Of a stretch of 64,000 nt of DNA, positions 1 through 10,604 are shown piece after piece (position 1 is the stretch's first letter; each line of letters begins with the position of its first letter). The notes beneath the pieces are model-generated. The model was not told the origin of the DNA. It did not search any database and was given only the letters and a program-made list of their open reading frames with translations. Both the position numbers and the translations under genes were made by a program. The stretch covers positions 1,910,001-1,974,000 of the forward strand of contig JBGVUE010000001.1 of the NCBI GenBank assembly GCA_041861885.1, given 5' to 3'. The stretch is from Haloimpatiens sp. FM7315 (GTDB lineage: Bacteria > Bacillota > Clostridia > Clostridiales > Clostridiaceae).

Positions 1-700
1 TACTTTCAAAATACTCTACAGTAAAATTTCCTACATAAGAAATCAAATTTTTAGGGGTGTCTAAATTAATTAGTCTTCCCTTATCAATTAATCCTACTCT
101 ATCACAAAGTACCTCTGCTTCTTCTATATAATGTGTAGTTAATATAGCTGTTAACCCAGAACTTTTTAAAGTTCTTAGCATGTCCCACAATTTTCTTCTA
201 GATGTAGCATCTAATCCAACTGTTGGCTCATCTAAAAGAAGCAAGCTAGGATTGTGTATAAGAGCTCTTGCAATCATTAACTTTCTTTTCATACCTCCGG
301 AAAATCCCTTCACAATAAGATCTTTTTTATCATAAAGCTCCGTAAAATTTAATAAATCTTTAATTTTTTGCCTTCTGATATTTTTAGGAATATTATATAA
401 TCTTCCATGTAGTTCTAAATTTTCAAAGGCAGTCATCTCTACCTCTAGATTTATTCCCTGAGGCACTACTCCAATCTTTCTTTTTATTTCTGTAAGATTT
501 CGATCCATGGAAATATCATTAATCATAATCCTCCCAGAAGTTGGAGGTGTTAAAGTACTAATCATTCTAATAGTAGTGCTTTTCCCTGCTCCATTTGGAC
601 CTAATAATCCAAAAAATTCACCTTCATTAATTTCTAAGTTTAAATTATCTACTGCTAATACTTTGTCATATTTTTTTACTAGATTTTTTATTCCAAGCAA
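1..700 (-). CDS. ABC transporter ATP-binding protein, 3' end outside window
   Basis: ATPase subunit of an ABC-2 type export system; it would energise a separate permease lying to the left of the window. About 233 codons are present and in frame throughout. Seen: Walker A GPNGAGKST near residue 34, signature SGGMKRKL near residue 130, Walker B LLLLDEPTVGLD near residue 155, and a switch histidine in LTTHY. The start is a TTG at 700, chosen because GGGAGG lies 7 nt upstream and the protein then begins LLGIKNLVKKYD, the normal start of this family. It follows the cobN-like gene by about 40 bases on the same strand, so it probably shares the B12-riboswitch transcript. The substrate is unknown; drug/lipid export ATPases look like this, and a cobalt or corrinoid role would be inference from position only. 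Confidence 0.88.
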   Translation of the reverse strand, partial: MLGIKNLVKKYDKVLAVDNLNLEINEGEFFGLLGPNGAGKSTTIRMISTLTPPTSGRIMINDISMDRNLTEIKRKIGVVPQGINLEVEMTAFENLELHGRLYNIPKNIRRQKIKDLLNFTELYDKKDLIVKGFSGGMKRKLMIARALIHNPSLLLLDEPTVGLDATSRRKLWDMLRTLKSSGLTAILTTHYIEEAEVLCDRVGLIDKGRLINLDTPKNLISYVGNFTVEYFES

Positions 701-739
701 TAAATTTACCTCCCTAGTATTACTTTTAAAAAGTCCCAG

Positions 740-3700
740 CTAAAGTTCTTCCTCTATACCCTCTTCAACTTCTAAATAAATTTTCTTTATTTTATGAACC
801 TCCTTATCTTCAGCTTTAAAATATCCTCTCTCATAATATTCTATAAATTCCTCTAGTATATCCATATAAGCATAGGAATTATTTTTTATAAGTTCACTTC
901 TTATTTTTTCATCTTCCACATAAGTTTTATACATTTCTTTATATATAAACTGATCTACACTATTTGTTGTAGCAGCAAGGCCCATAATGTTTTTAAATCT
1001 TTTATATATGCTTTGACCTCCATGATATTTATGATTAAGCATGGCATTAATCCATTTAGGATTAAGAAGTCTAGTTCTTACTCCCCTGGCTATAGATTTA
1101 TCAATTTTCTCTACAGTTAAATCACTTTTCGTAGTATCTACAATATACATTTTAACTTTACTACCTTTTATTAATTCTACTGACTTAGAAAGGCCTCCGA
1201 AAAATTCGTAATAGTGATCAAGGTCTATAATTTCATAATCATTGCTACTTCTTATTTGGGATATTAAATCTACAGTATTAAGATTTTCTTCATAAAGCCC
1301 CCTAACTTCTCTTCCTCTAAAGTTTCTATTATAGACATATTGTAGATTGTTTAAAAAAAGGCTACCTATTTCCCTTTCAGAATTCCAATTTTTATTATCA
1401 ATTAAATCTGTGATTCCTGTTCCATATTCACCTTCTCTTGGTCCAAATATTCTACTTATAGAAAAGTCAAAAGCGTCTTTTTCACAGTATCCTTCTTTAA
1501 TAAGTTTTTTATAAATTTTCTTTGCGTTGGCTTTAAAATAATTCTCCTCATCGTTTTCATCTAAATCATAAATTCTGTTAAAAATGTCCGTAAGATTATC
1601 AATTAAATTAGGAAACATATCCCTAAAAAATCCACAAATATTAATAGTAACATCTATTCTAGGGTGTCCTAACTCTTTTATGGGAATGATATCAAATTTA
1701 GGTTCCCATACATTAGATTCTTCAGAGATTTTCACTCCTAAATAAGACAAAATCTGGCAAAAAGTTTCTCCTTGAGTTTTAGCAGTTTCAATCCCCCATA
1801 AAATCACAGCTGTAGATAAAGGATATCTATTATTTTCATTTCTATAGGCCTCTATAGTATTTTTACAAATTTTATCTCCCCTATAATAGGCATTTTCAGT
1901 AGGCACCTTTAGCGGATCAAATTGGTATAAATTAAAACCTGTAGGCAATATATTAGGATTTCTATATATATCTCCAGAGAGTTTTGCCTCATTGTATTTC
2001 CCAGAAAGAGTTTTTAAAAGTCCATTGATTTCGTAATTATCTTTAGATTTATCATAAATTTCTCTAGTAAATTTTAAAGTTTTAATGTATTTATTTTTAT
2101 TATTTTTGTTTATAAATTCACATTTTTTTAACTCATTATTATTCAAATAATAAGTTAAAATTTCTTCTGATATCTTCTCTATATTATCTAAAGTTTTATA
2201 ATCTTTGCTTCCTTTAAGCTTATTGATATCTTTATCCATAGCTTCTGCCACTAAGGATTCAAGTGATGTAACACCAGAAATCTTATAACTAATAACACCT
2301 TTTACATACTCCAAGGCTTCAGTTTTTGTAAATTTATTTCCATAAGTATGAAGTCCCTTAGGTATAAGACTTAACTTCATTTTGTACAATTCATTTTCTA
2401 TTTCTTCAATGTCCTGAGGCAAATTTAAATTTTTAGCTTTTAATAATATATTTTTCAAAAGTTCTCTACTAGCAGTAGGATTTATTAAAAGCCCTTGCCT
2501 ATAATTATCAATAAGAGTTTTAAGCTTTGAATACTCTCCATAAAGATCACTTTGAACAAAAACCGGAGGCTGATAACCTACAAGATTTGCATAAGATCTT
2601 CTCTTTGCTATAGTTGCCTCAGAAGGATTACAACAATAATACAAATATATATGAGGTATATCTTCTAATAATATATCTGAATAGCAATCACCACTAATAC
2701 CGCATTCCTTACCTTTTAAGAATTCTAAGGTGCCATGAGTCCCTACATGAACAATTGCATCAGCTTTAAACTCTTCTTTAATCCACTTATAAAAAGCTTG
2801 ATATTGATAATGTGGCGGCATTGTTTTATCATGATAAGATTTTTCTATATCTTCATTACAGCCACGAGAAGGCTGAAGTCCTACAAAAATATTTTTATTT
2901 ATAATTCCAGGGATAAGGAATTCTTTATTTTCATTTACCATAATAGTTCCTGGCGCTTCTCCCCAGCATTCTAAAATTTCCTCATTATCTAATCTATTTT
3001 GTAAGTCATTTTTGTATTTTTCATTATGATATTTTATTAAATTTTTCATATCACTACCATATTTTCCTGAATTAACAATACTCCCTTTAGAAAATAGTTT
3101 AATCAACTCATCTTTATCCAAAGAGTCCACACTATACCCTTTAGATTTTAATTCTTTTAATATGTTTTCTATTGAGGAAAATGTATCCAAAAAGCTCCTC
3201 CAAAAAGATTACCTTCTCCTGGAGGGTAATTATATCCAATTATAGCTATCTTTTTATCTTTGTTTTTTTCTTTCTAAGAGAAATTTGCCTTTTAATTCTA
3301 GATACTAATCTTTCAAGTCTTTCATCAATTATTTCCAAATCACAAGTCAATACATGAAAATCACTATTATATTCAGGATCTTTTATAGCACCAATAGCAT
3401 AAGACTCCATAACCCCATCTATTTCTGGCAGCATAACAGAAATCATAATTTCAGATGAACCACAACCTTGTAAAGATTTTTTCCAGCTATCACAGGTAGT
3501 TCTTGTCATGAAAAACGGATGTATATAGGGCACATTCATTTCCTTTAAAAAATCAGTTCCTTCCTTAGGATCTCCTCCCATAGGACCTGCCCCTAATCTA
3601 AAAGACATGAAGTTTATAATTAAATCAATAGAATTATCAGTATCTTCACTAATAATTTCCTTTATTTTATGAATATCTTTTATAAAATTTCCTGAAACCG

Positions 3701-4456
3701 CTATTGGTAAAACATTTGAAAACTCTTCTAATTGTTCTTTAACCTTAGACACACATTTTGATGTGTCTACAGGATACATATGTCCATAATAAAGCATCAC
3801 TACTGTAGGCCTATCTTTTTTAAAAGGGTTATCCTTTTGTAATTCTTTAAAGCTTTCATAGATCTTTCTTGTTTTAGGGTCACAAATTGCCACAGCTTTT
3901 ATTTCCTTTGGGGCTTTTGGCTTTGGAACTAAAAAATCTTTCCATACTCCTTTAAAATTAAATAAAGCATATTAAGGACATTATAATTATCTGGAACTTT
4001 AAAATACTTAACTATATAAGAATAATTTCTCATATCTCTTATTTTCCCTGGAAATATTTTTCCAATTGTTTCAGCTGCACTTTGCATTTTCAAAATAGTT
4101 TCCATATTTATTTTTTTATTTTTATTTTTTGCTTCCATAGAACTCATAAAAAATTTTCCAAGTCTCATGTATTCTCTCGCTGTATTTCCGTAAGTTACTA
4201 TATTACAGTTACAATCATCTAAAACTTCATATACGCTTTTCACTAAAGATACAGGACTTCCCATAAGGTCAAGAAAAATAAAATCACTATCTTTCATATC
4301 TTCTTGCATTAGCTTTACCTTATCTTCATCCATATTAAAGATGCTATTATAAAGCTTAAGGTCAAGTACTTGTCCAAATTTTAAAACTATTTCTCTTCCA
4401 GCATTAATTAAATTTTTAATGGCTGGGGTTGATACAGTTATAAATGTAATCTTCAT
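740..4456 (-). CDS. cobN: CobN-like cobaltochelatase large subunit (three frame breaks)
   Basis: CobN is the large, metal- and porphyrinoid-binding subunit of an ATP-dependent cobalt chelatase; homologues also occur in organisms that insert cobalt in other ways, so the exact substrate is not certain. The reading frame is broken three times, each repaired by adding one base: near 3951-3953 (AAA on the coding strand), at the A7 run 3263-3269, and at the T5 run 3189-3193. Joined, it gives 1240 codons, the usual CobN length. Recognisable segments are GAGPMGGDPKEG, the IAIIGYNYPPGEG motif spanning two of the breaks, GLQPSRG, and DAIVHVGTHGTLEFLKGKE. The start is ATG 4456 with GAGGTG upstream. It sits behind a cobalamin riboswitch. 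Alternative: a true pseudogene, or an HmbN-type chelatase. Confidence 0.85.
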
Positions 4457-4473
4457 AATATTCACCTCACATG

Positions 4474-4517
4474 TAAAATAAAAAACATCAACAGTAACCT
4501 ACAAGCTGTTGATGTTT
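4474..4517 (-). terminator. Rho-independent terminator, second attenuator before cobN
   Basis: A 12-bp perfect stem (arms 4483-4494 and 4506-4517, loop of 11) is followed on the minus strand by TTTTTT-A-TTTT. It lies only about 20 bases before the cobN start, downstream of the cobalamin aptamer, so it can act as an expression-platform terminator or a hairpin masking the ribosome-binding site. Confidence 0.75.
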
Positions 4518-4554
4518 AAAAACGTATACATAGAATTATTTATATTTTTTATAT

Positions 4555-4588
4555 ATAAAAAATCCTTCTATAACACAAATAGAAGGAT
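4555..4588 (-). terminator. Rho-independent terminator, first attenuator after B12 aptamer
   Basis: A perfect 10-bp stem (4562-4571 with 4579-4588, 7-nt loop) is followed on the minus strand by a T6 run. It lies between the cobalamin aptamer and cobN and is the likely off-state terminator of the riboswitch. Confidence 0.8.
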
Positions 4589-4654
4589 AATGAATACAAA
4601 ATAACATAAAAGCGCATTCAGACACTCTCTATCGCTCGTAGAGTTTTTGTGTAT

Positions 4655-4785
4655 AAAAAGGCAGGTATTCTGACTCAAGCATCCTCATTACTACATCCTT
4701 CCCAGTTTCCTAGTGGTTTCTTGTAGCAACTCCTCTTTTACAGCGGCGGGACCGTGTAAGAATTTCACTTACTTCCCTTTTAATC
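4655..4785 (-). ncRNA. Cobalamin (B12) riboswitch
   Basis: Read on the minus strand, the region contains the ordered conserved blocks of the cobalamin aptamer: AAAAGGGAAG at the 5' side, GGTCCCGCCGCTGT, CCACT, GGGAAGG, GAGGATG, and the closing GTCAGAATACCTGCC (B12 box-like 3' part). It is followed by two terminators and then cobN, so it is expected to shut off the operon when adenosyl- or other cobalamins are abundant. The fold was not computed. Confidence 0.92.
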
Positions 4786-4838
4786 AATAAATCTATTAAA
4801 TTTATCAAACCTATTTTAAATATTAAGTTTACGTGTTC

Positions 4839-4868
4839 ATTATACACTTTAAATTAAAAATTAATCAA
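4839..4868 (-). promoter_or_regulatory. Sigma-A-type promoter for riboswitch-cobN transcript
   Basis: On the minus strand TTGATT (4863-4868) and TATAAT (4839-4844) are separated by 18 bases, about 45 bases ahead of the aptamer. No other good match is nearby. Confidence 0.6.
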
Positions 4869-5057
4869 GTACTTTTTTTACTATTTTTCATATTTTTTCT
4901 ACGATGTTTTTATTCTTTCTGCTTATTTATAGTATATCACTGAGTTTTACAGTAATATATAACGCCAAAACAAAATATACACATTTATTAAGGTGAACTT
5001 ATACAAAATATTTCTCCAATGATATAATGTAATAAAAAGAAGAATGGGGGAATGATT

Positions 5058-5938
5058 ATGAAAATTACAGAAGGCTATATGCCTTATTTAGGTTATAAAA
5101 CTTATTACCGAATAGTTGGGAAATCCACTAATAACAAAAAACCTATAGTTTTATTACATGGTGGTCCAGGGTCTACCCATAATTATTTTGAATTATTAGA
5201 TAAAATTTCAGAAGATGGACGCTCAGTTATTATGTATGACCAATTAGGTTGTGGATTATCTTCTACAAAGAGTCACCCTGATTTATGGTGTTCAAAAACC
5301 TGGATTGAAGAATTAATAAATCTAAGAAAGTATCTTCATTTAGATGAAATTCATTTATTAGGACAATCTTGGGGCGGCATGCAAGCTATAGAATATGCTT
5401 GCACCTATAAGCCAAAGGGAATCAAAAGTTATATTTTATCTAGTACTTTGCCTTCTGCGAAACTCTGGGAAAAAGAACAGCGAAGGAGAATTAAATATCT
5501 TCCAAAAGAAATGCAAGCTGCCATTAAGGAAGCAGAAAGAACAGGAGATTATTCGAAAAAAACTACAAAGAAGCAGAAAACGAATTTATGATACGCCACT
5601 GTATGGGACCACTAAAACCTGATTCTCCAAGCTGTCTAACTCGTAGAAAAATCTCTGGAAGAGAGTCTTATATAACTGCCTGGGGGCAAAATGAATTCAG
5701 TCCAACAGGTACTTTAAAAAATTTTGATTTTATGAAAGAAATAGAAAATATTAAAGAACCTTGCCTAATTACTAGTGGTTTAATGGATCTTTGTTCCCCA
5801 CTTATAGCAAAAAACATGTATGACAAAATTCCAAATTCTAAATGGGAACTATTTGAATTTAGTCGCCATATGCCTTTTGTAGAAGAAAATGAAAAATATA
5901 TAAAAGTACTTACTCAATGGTTAAATGAAAATGATTAA
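5058..5938 (+). CDS. Alpha/beta hydrolase, proline iminopeptidase-like (one frame break)
   Basis: Serine peptidase of family S33 that removes N-terminal proline from short peptides, or a related cytoplasmic hydrolase. Seen: oxyanion motif HGGPGS, nucleophile elbow GQSWGG, a plausible acid in SGLMDLCSP and the catalytic His in SRHMPF. The frame breaks in an A7 run at 5556-5562; one extra A gives a continuous 293-residue protein, a normal family length, with all three catalytic residues. ATG 5058 is preferred over ATG 5052 because the GGGGGA ribosome-binding site abuts the earlier codon. It stands alone on the plus strand, with a shared terminator downstream. The exact substrate cannot be read from sequence. 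Confidence 0.85.
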
Positions 5939-5943
5939 ATAGA

Positions 5944-5996
5944 AAAAAGAAAATCACCTGTAAAAGCTGTATTTTTGCAAGTGATTTTCTTTTATT
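5944..5996. terminator. Bidirectional terminator
   Basis: Arms 5949-5957 and 5981-5989 (9 bp, with further inner pairing) are flanked by T-rich tracts on both strands. It lies between the convergent hydrolase and metallophosphoesterase genes and overlaps the last codons of the latter. Confidence 0.75.
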
Positions 5997-7014
5997 TTAA
6001 ACATTTTTTTACCTCTTACAAATTTAGATACAACTGTAGTAAGCGGTATTGGTACAGCTCTAAAACTTCCATGAGGGTTTACTTCAATTAAAGTGCCACC
6101 TCTTTGAGTATACCTTTTTCCAATTTTAGAGTATCCTAAATAATCAATGGACATACCATAAGTCATCATAATTCCTTTATAAGTCAAAGATAGGGTATTT
6201 AAATGATCATGTCCACAAAAATCCCCTTTATTGTTTTATTTAAAAGCACCTTATTAAAAAATTCACATTCATATTTTGATATACCAAAATAATCATTACT
6301 TTCTCCAATGCTTCCAAAATTATATTCAACACTTCTATCCCCAAGTTTCATCTTTTCATAAGCTTCTTTAAATTCTGGAAGAGGCATATGAAAAAAAGCC
6401 AAAGCAAATAAATCAGGATTTTCATATTTTAACCGAGATAAGTTTTCCATACACCAATCTGTTTGATCTTTATGAATACAATCAAATCCACTGAAAAACC
6501 AACCATTTCTATACATATTCGAATCTAAAATCACAAGAGCCGTTATAATTTTGTTCTCTTCATTAACTAATTTAATTATATAATTACCAACACCTGTAAG
6601 TTTATTTAATCCCTTATTAAAAATACTGTATTTTCCTTTTATAATTATGTCAGATATTTCTTCTTTACTCCCTTTTGATCCCATTTCAATGTCATGATTA
6701 CCAAATAAAAATGCATAAGGTATTTTAAAAGTATCCATAAATTCAACTAGTTTTTTAGCTTCTTTAATGTTATTTCTTGTTCCAGATTTAATTATATATG
6801 GAAATATACTATCTCCAGTTAAAATAATCAAATTCGGTTTAGATTTTTTTATTATTTTTTTCACAGCTTCCATAGCCAATTTATCTTGGTTTTTGGAAAA
6901 GATTCCGAATCCTAAATGTAGATCTGTAAGTTGCAATATTTTAAAGATTTCTTTAGTTGTTTTTAACACAAAATGTTCATCCGTATCTTTATAAAATCTA
7001 GGATTTTCATACAT
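5954..7014 (-). CDS. Calcineurin-like metallophosphoesterase (one frame break)
   Basis: Two-metal phosphoesterase of the YkuE/DR1281-like calcineurin superfamily; the substrate is unknown. Seen in order: LTDLHLG (motif DxH), LTGDS, LFGNHDIE (GNHD/E), FFHMP, and, across the frame break, FCGHDHLN (GHxH). The break is at the T5 run 6217-6221; one more T restores GHDH and gives 353 residues. RBS GGAGG precedes ATG 7014. The gene starts 22 bases after the stop of an amino-acid permease on the same strand, so they are probably co-transcribed. Without the repair the upstream fragment lacks the last metal-binding histidines. Confidence 0.85.
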
Positions 7015-7035
7015 TAATATATTACCTCCATTTAA

Positions 7036-8190
7036 TTATTTTAAAGGTATAAGCGCTCCAATAGCACAAACTACAGTGGATATAACCATTAATACTTGAA
7101 AAAAAGTACTTCCAAGCCTTCCAGATATTTTACTATCTCCAACCTTTTTTCTAGATTTATTATATGAAATAATAAGCATAACTGCTACAAGAACCACTAC
7201 TCCAGACATTAATCTTGTTAAAAAAATAAAACCATTAACCAAGAATACTGAAAAAAGTAAAGATGGAATTGTAGCCATTAACCAACAAAGTTTATTATTC
7301 ATGCCAATTTGTTCATGAAAAACATCTCTAATACTCAAGGTGTTTGTCCAAAATGTTGTAAGAAGCGCAAGTAATGAAAAAATTCCTGCAAGAAATGCTG
7401 CCCACTTTCCAATATTCTCACCTAATTGAAGGTAAGCTAGCTCTTTTTCTAAACTTCCACTAACTCCAAGTAAAACCGTTGAAGTTACAACTAAAACAAA
7501 AACTGAAGATATAGCAAACCCTATAAAAATAGACTTTCTAATTTTCTTTACATTACCCTTTAATCCCTTTACAGATTGTATAACAGCTTGATTAGCTGAG
7601 GTTGCAAAAAATATCATACTATACAAAGCTAAAATATTGTTAAAGTAAATCTTAGGTTTATGTATTTCATTTAATGGTTGCATTAAGGTACCAATTGTCA
7701 TAATAGCTACAATTGCAATTAAAAAAATAACTGCATACTTTTGAGCAATTCCTACAGCCTTCATTCCCATAAATACAATAATACCTGCTAAAACATAGTA
7801 AATAATCTGAGCTACATAAAAAGGTACATCTATCCAGTTGCATATAACCTCAGCTCCTCCATTAATGTTGCCACTAATTCCCACAATAATTGCTAATCCA
7901 TATACTACAAAAACACCCCAACTAAAAACTTTCTGAAATTTACCTATAAAAAGTTCTGCCTCAAAACTTTTCACTAACTGTACTCCTCCATTATTATAAG
8001 AAAGTTCGGCAATAATCAAATGTAAAATAACATTAACAATATAAGCTATTAACACCATAAAAAAAACAGTCCTAAAACTATTTTTAGTGGCTAAATAAGG
8101 TACTGCAATAATGCCTGTACCAATACTGTTTCCTACAATCATACTTATTGCCTCAAACATAGTGAATTCAGCCTCGCTATCTATCTTCAC
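7036..8190 (-). CDS. Amino-acid permease-like membrane transporter
   Basis: Polytopic membrane protein of 384 residues with about 11 hydrophobic segments. The opening EAISMIVGNSIGTGIIAVPYL matches the first helix of the APC/HAAAP amino-acid transporter fold (GxGxGI-type unwound helix). The likely role is secondary uptake of an amino acid; the substrate cannot be told. The start is a GTG at 8190 behind AAAGGGGGG. It is intact, unlike several of its neighbours, and is followed closely by the metallophosphoesterase. Confidence 0.75.
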   Translation of the reverse strand: MKIDSEAEFTMFEAISMIVGNSIGTGIIAVPYLATKNSFRTVFFMVLIAYIVNVILHLIIAELSYNNGGVQLVKSFEAELFIGKFQKVFSWGVFVVYGLAIIVGISGNINGGAEVICNWIDVPFYVAQIIYYVLAGIIVFMGMKAVGIAQKYAVIFLIAIVAIMTIGTLMQPLNEIHKPKIYFNNILALYSMIFFATSANQAVIQSVKGLKGNVKKIRKSIFIGFAISSVFVLVVTSTVLLGVSGSLEKELAYLQLGENIGKWAAFLAGIFSLLALLTTFWTNTLSIRDVFHEQIGMNNKLCWLMATIPSLLFSVFLVNGFIFLTRLMSGVVVLVAVMLIISYNKSRKKVGDSKISGRLGSTFFQVLMVISTVVCAIGALIPLK

Positions 8191-8260
8191 AAAGATCCCC
8201 CCTTTAGTTACACCTACTTTTCATTTTACCACAAATCCATATTTATCTATAAATTAAATA

Positions 8261-8294
8261 TAACCCTCTTAGAATTTAATTTCTAAGAGAGTTA
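8261..8294. terminator. Intergenic hairpin, possible terminator
   Basis: Arms 8261-8274 and 8281-8294 pair with one mismatch. The flanks are AT-rich rather than a clean T-run. It lies between the CPBP protease stop (8298) and the permease promoter region. Confidence 0.5.
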
Positions 8295-8297
8295 TAT

Positions 8298-9128
8298 TTA
8301 ATATTTTTGTTTCTGAATCATATAAATAAAAACAACAACTCCAATTGACCCTAGCAATATTCCTAAAACACCTTCTCCATTGGTAATAAAAATAGGGCCT
8401 TTCTTTAAAACTTTTCCAACAAATCCTTCATATATACTTCCTAAAACAAAGGGGTTATATGAATTCCAAAAACCATGCATAATTACTAAAGGATACACTC
8501 TTTCTGAAATAAAATAACTATAAGAAAAAGCATAAGAAAATACAAAAGCTGCTCCTCCTTGAATCAGAGCTAAACCTATTGCCTTTATAATACCAAATTT
8601 TGATACATTAAGTAATATCATAACCGGAATGTGATATAGAGCCCATACAACGCCTACAATAGTACTAGCTTTAACCTTAGAATTTACCTCACAAAGTTTA
8701 GGTAACAAATATCCTCTCCATCCATACTCTTCTCCAAAGGCAAATAAAACATTAGGTGAAACCGCTGCCATTACTATAAAATATAAGATTTCTTTATAAC
8801 CTAATAACTTTTTTATAAACATAGAATCAATATTTTGACTATATGCAAAAGCTCCAATAATAGCACAAGCAGCTACTATCAATATAGGATATACAATAGC
8901 GAAAGCTATAGCTTTTAAAAATTGAACTAATCCTTTAGCTTTAGGATTTTTATATAGTCCTTTGTTAAACGCCGCAAAAACAATACGCATACCAAAAGCA
9001 ACTGCTGCGGGAATTAACATTATAATTGCAATACCCGCTGTTAAAGATCCAAACTAGTAAAACACAAAGGTCAATATCCAGCTAATTAAAAGCGTAGAAA
9101 TAATATATATCTTAGACTCTTTATTCAT
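8298..9128 (-). CDS. CPBP intramembrane protease with in-frame stop at codon 25
   Basis: CAAX/bacteriocin-processing type membrane protease: EEYGWRGYLL carries the EExxxR motif, ALYHIPV the second motif, and HGFWNS the third His/Asn site. The gene appears to begin at ATG 9128 behind AGAGGTGGAG, but codon 25 is TAG (9056-9054) in the same frame, in the middle of the first hydrophobic segment. Translation could restart at ATG 9020, giving 240 residues, but no good ribosome-binding site precedes it. This differs from the frameshifts elsewhere: it needs a substitution, not a missing base. It may be a nonsense mutation, a sequencing error, or suppression. Confidence 0.8.
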
Positions 9129-9274
9129 ACTCCACCTCTTTATAATTAATAAGTTATGTGATTGTGTTTTATATTTAACACATTATCTTCATACTTACTA
9201 TATATTATGATTATATTTTAAATTCAGAGTAAATTAAAGAAATATTAAAAAAATTTAATATAGTTTGCATATTT

Positions 9275-10593
9275 TTATCTTTTCTTTGATAAAATATACT
9301 TTTTATAATAGAAAAAACCTAGCATGCCCCACAATACTGTAATTAGCATAGCCTCTTTACTTAACCTTGCTGGAGATTCTGGTACTATTAAAAGAAGTAT
9401 AAATATTAAGCTTACTAAAGCCCCTATTAAAGATAAGGCCTTGTCTTTTCCATTTGAATTCTTATAACTTATATAACAAACATAAAAATAAGCTATTGAT
9501 GCTAAAAGTGAAGACATATCAACAATATAAATTATAACGCTTCTCCCAAGCCAAGGCGCTATAAGGCTTATTAAAGCTACAAATTTAATTGCATTTGAAA
9601 AAACACCATTTTTATTTTGAGTATTGTACTTTTTAGGAATAAATTTATATTTGGCTAAAGAAGCTACTAATCTACTACTTCCAAGCATAAATCCATTTAT
9701 TCCACCTGCTACAGCACCAGCCAAAGATATAATTAACAAAACAAAGCCAATAACCCCCATACTTTTAAGTACAGCGGATCCTAACGCCCACTCTTCTTTT
9801 AAAGCATTTAATGGAGTAAAGTAAAATCCAGTAATAATATTTAGAATATTATAAAAAAGCACTCCTGAAAATATAGCTAGAATTGCTATTTTAGTAGCTT
9901 TTTTAGGTTCAAAGCTTAACTCAGTAGCCACTTGAGGTATCACATCAAAGCCCACAAATAAAAAAGGAGATATAGCAAAAACCTTTAATATTTTTTAAGA
10001 CTAAATTCATAATTAATTATATAGTTATTCACAATAAGATTTGGGTCTGTTTTATAAATCATAAATAAAAAGATTATAATAGTATTCGTTATCATAAATA
10101 ATATTATAAAATTCTGTATTTTAGAGCTCATTTGAAGTCCTTTTATATTAATGTAAGTAAATATTATTATAATTAAACTGGCTATTATTATTTCAGATAA
10201 ATAGACAGGATATCCAGCTATTTGGTACAAATATAAAAAATCTATATTTGTAATAAATTTTTTTAGTACAAGAGCAAAAGCTGTTGCATTAAGCGGAATC
10301 ATACTTATATAACACAGTGTAAGAGACCACCCTACTACAAATCCATTTGTTTTCCCCATATGTTCATAAGTATAGGAAAATTCTCCTCCATCTTCATGAT
10401 GTATGGCTAACATAATATGATAACCTCTTTGTATGAACATAATAGCAAAGCCGCCAAGTATTAACCCGGCAGCTGTGCTTATTATACCACTTTCATGAAG
10501 AAATTTTGAACCTGGAAGAGTGAAAGACCCAAAGCCAATTATAGACCCAAGTGCTAAGGATAATATGTCTATTTTGTTCAATTTTTTTCTCAT
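9275..10593 (-). CDS. APC family amino-acid permease (one frame break)
   Basis: Amino acid/polyamine/organocation transporter of 439 residues when the break at T6 9990-9995 (coding A6) is repaired by one A. The N-terminal half starts KIDILSLALGSIIGFGSFTLPG, the conserved first helix of the family, and the C-terminal half carries FVGFDVIPQVATE, the helix 6 region often written as GFDEIPQ. About 11-12 membrane segments. ATG 10593 lies next to the CoA-disulfide reductase stop (10605), so the two may be co-transcribed, although amino-acid uptake has no obvious link to it. The substrate is unknown. Confidence 0.85.
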
Positions 10594-10604
10594 AAAATCA
10601 ACCT

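Noticed and set aside
507..743. Plus-strand 78-codon open frame
   Set aside because: It is antisense to the ABC ATPase, which has all Walker motifs in frame.
3263..3269. Programmed -1 frameshift in cobN at an A7 run
   Set aside because: Two other breaks in the same gene, and some 25 elsewhere, have no slippery or secondary-structure context, so a general sequence artefact is more likely.
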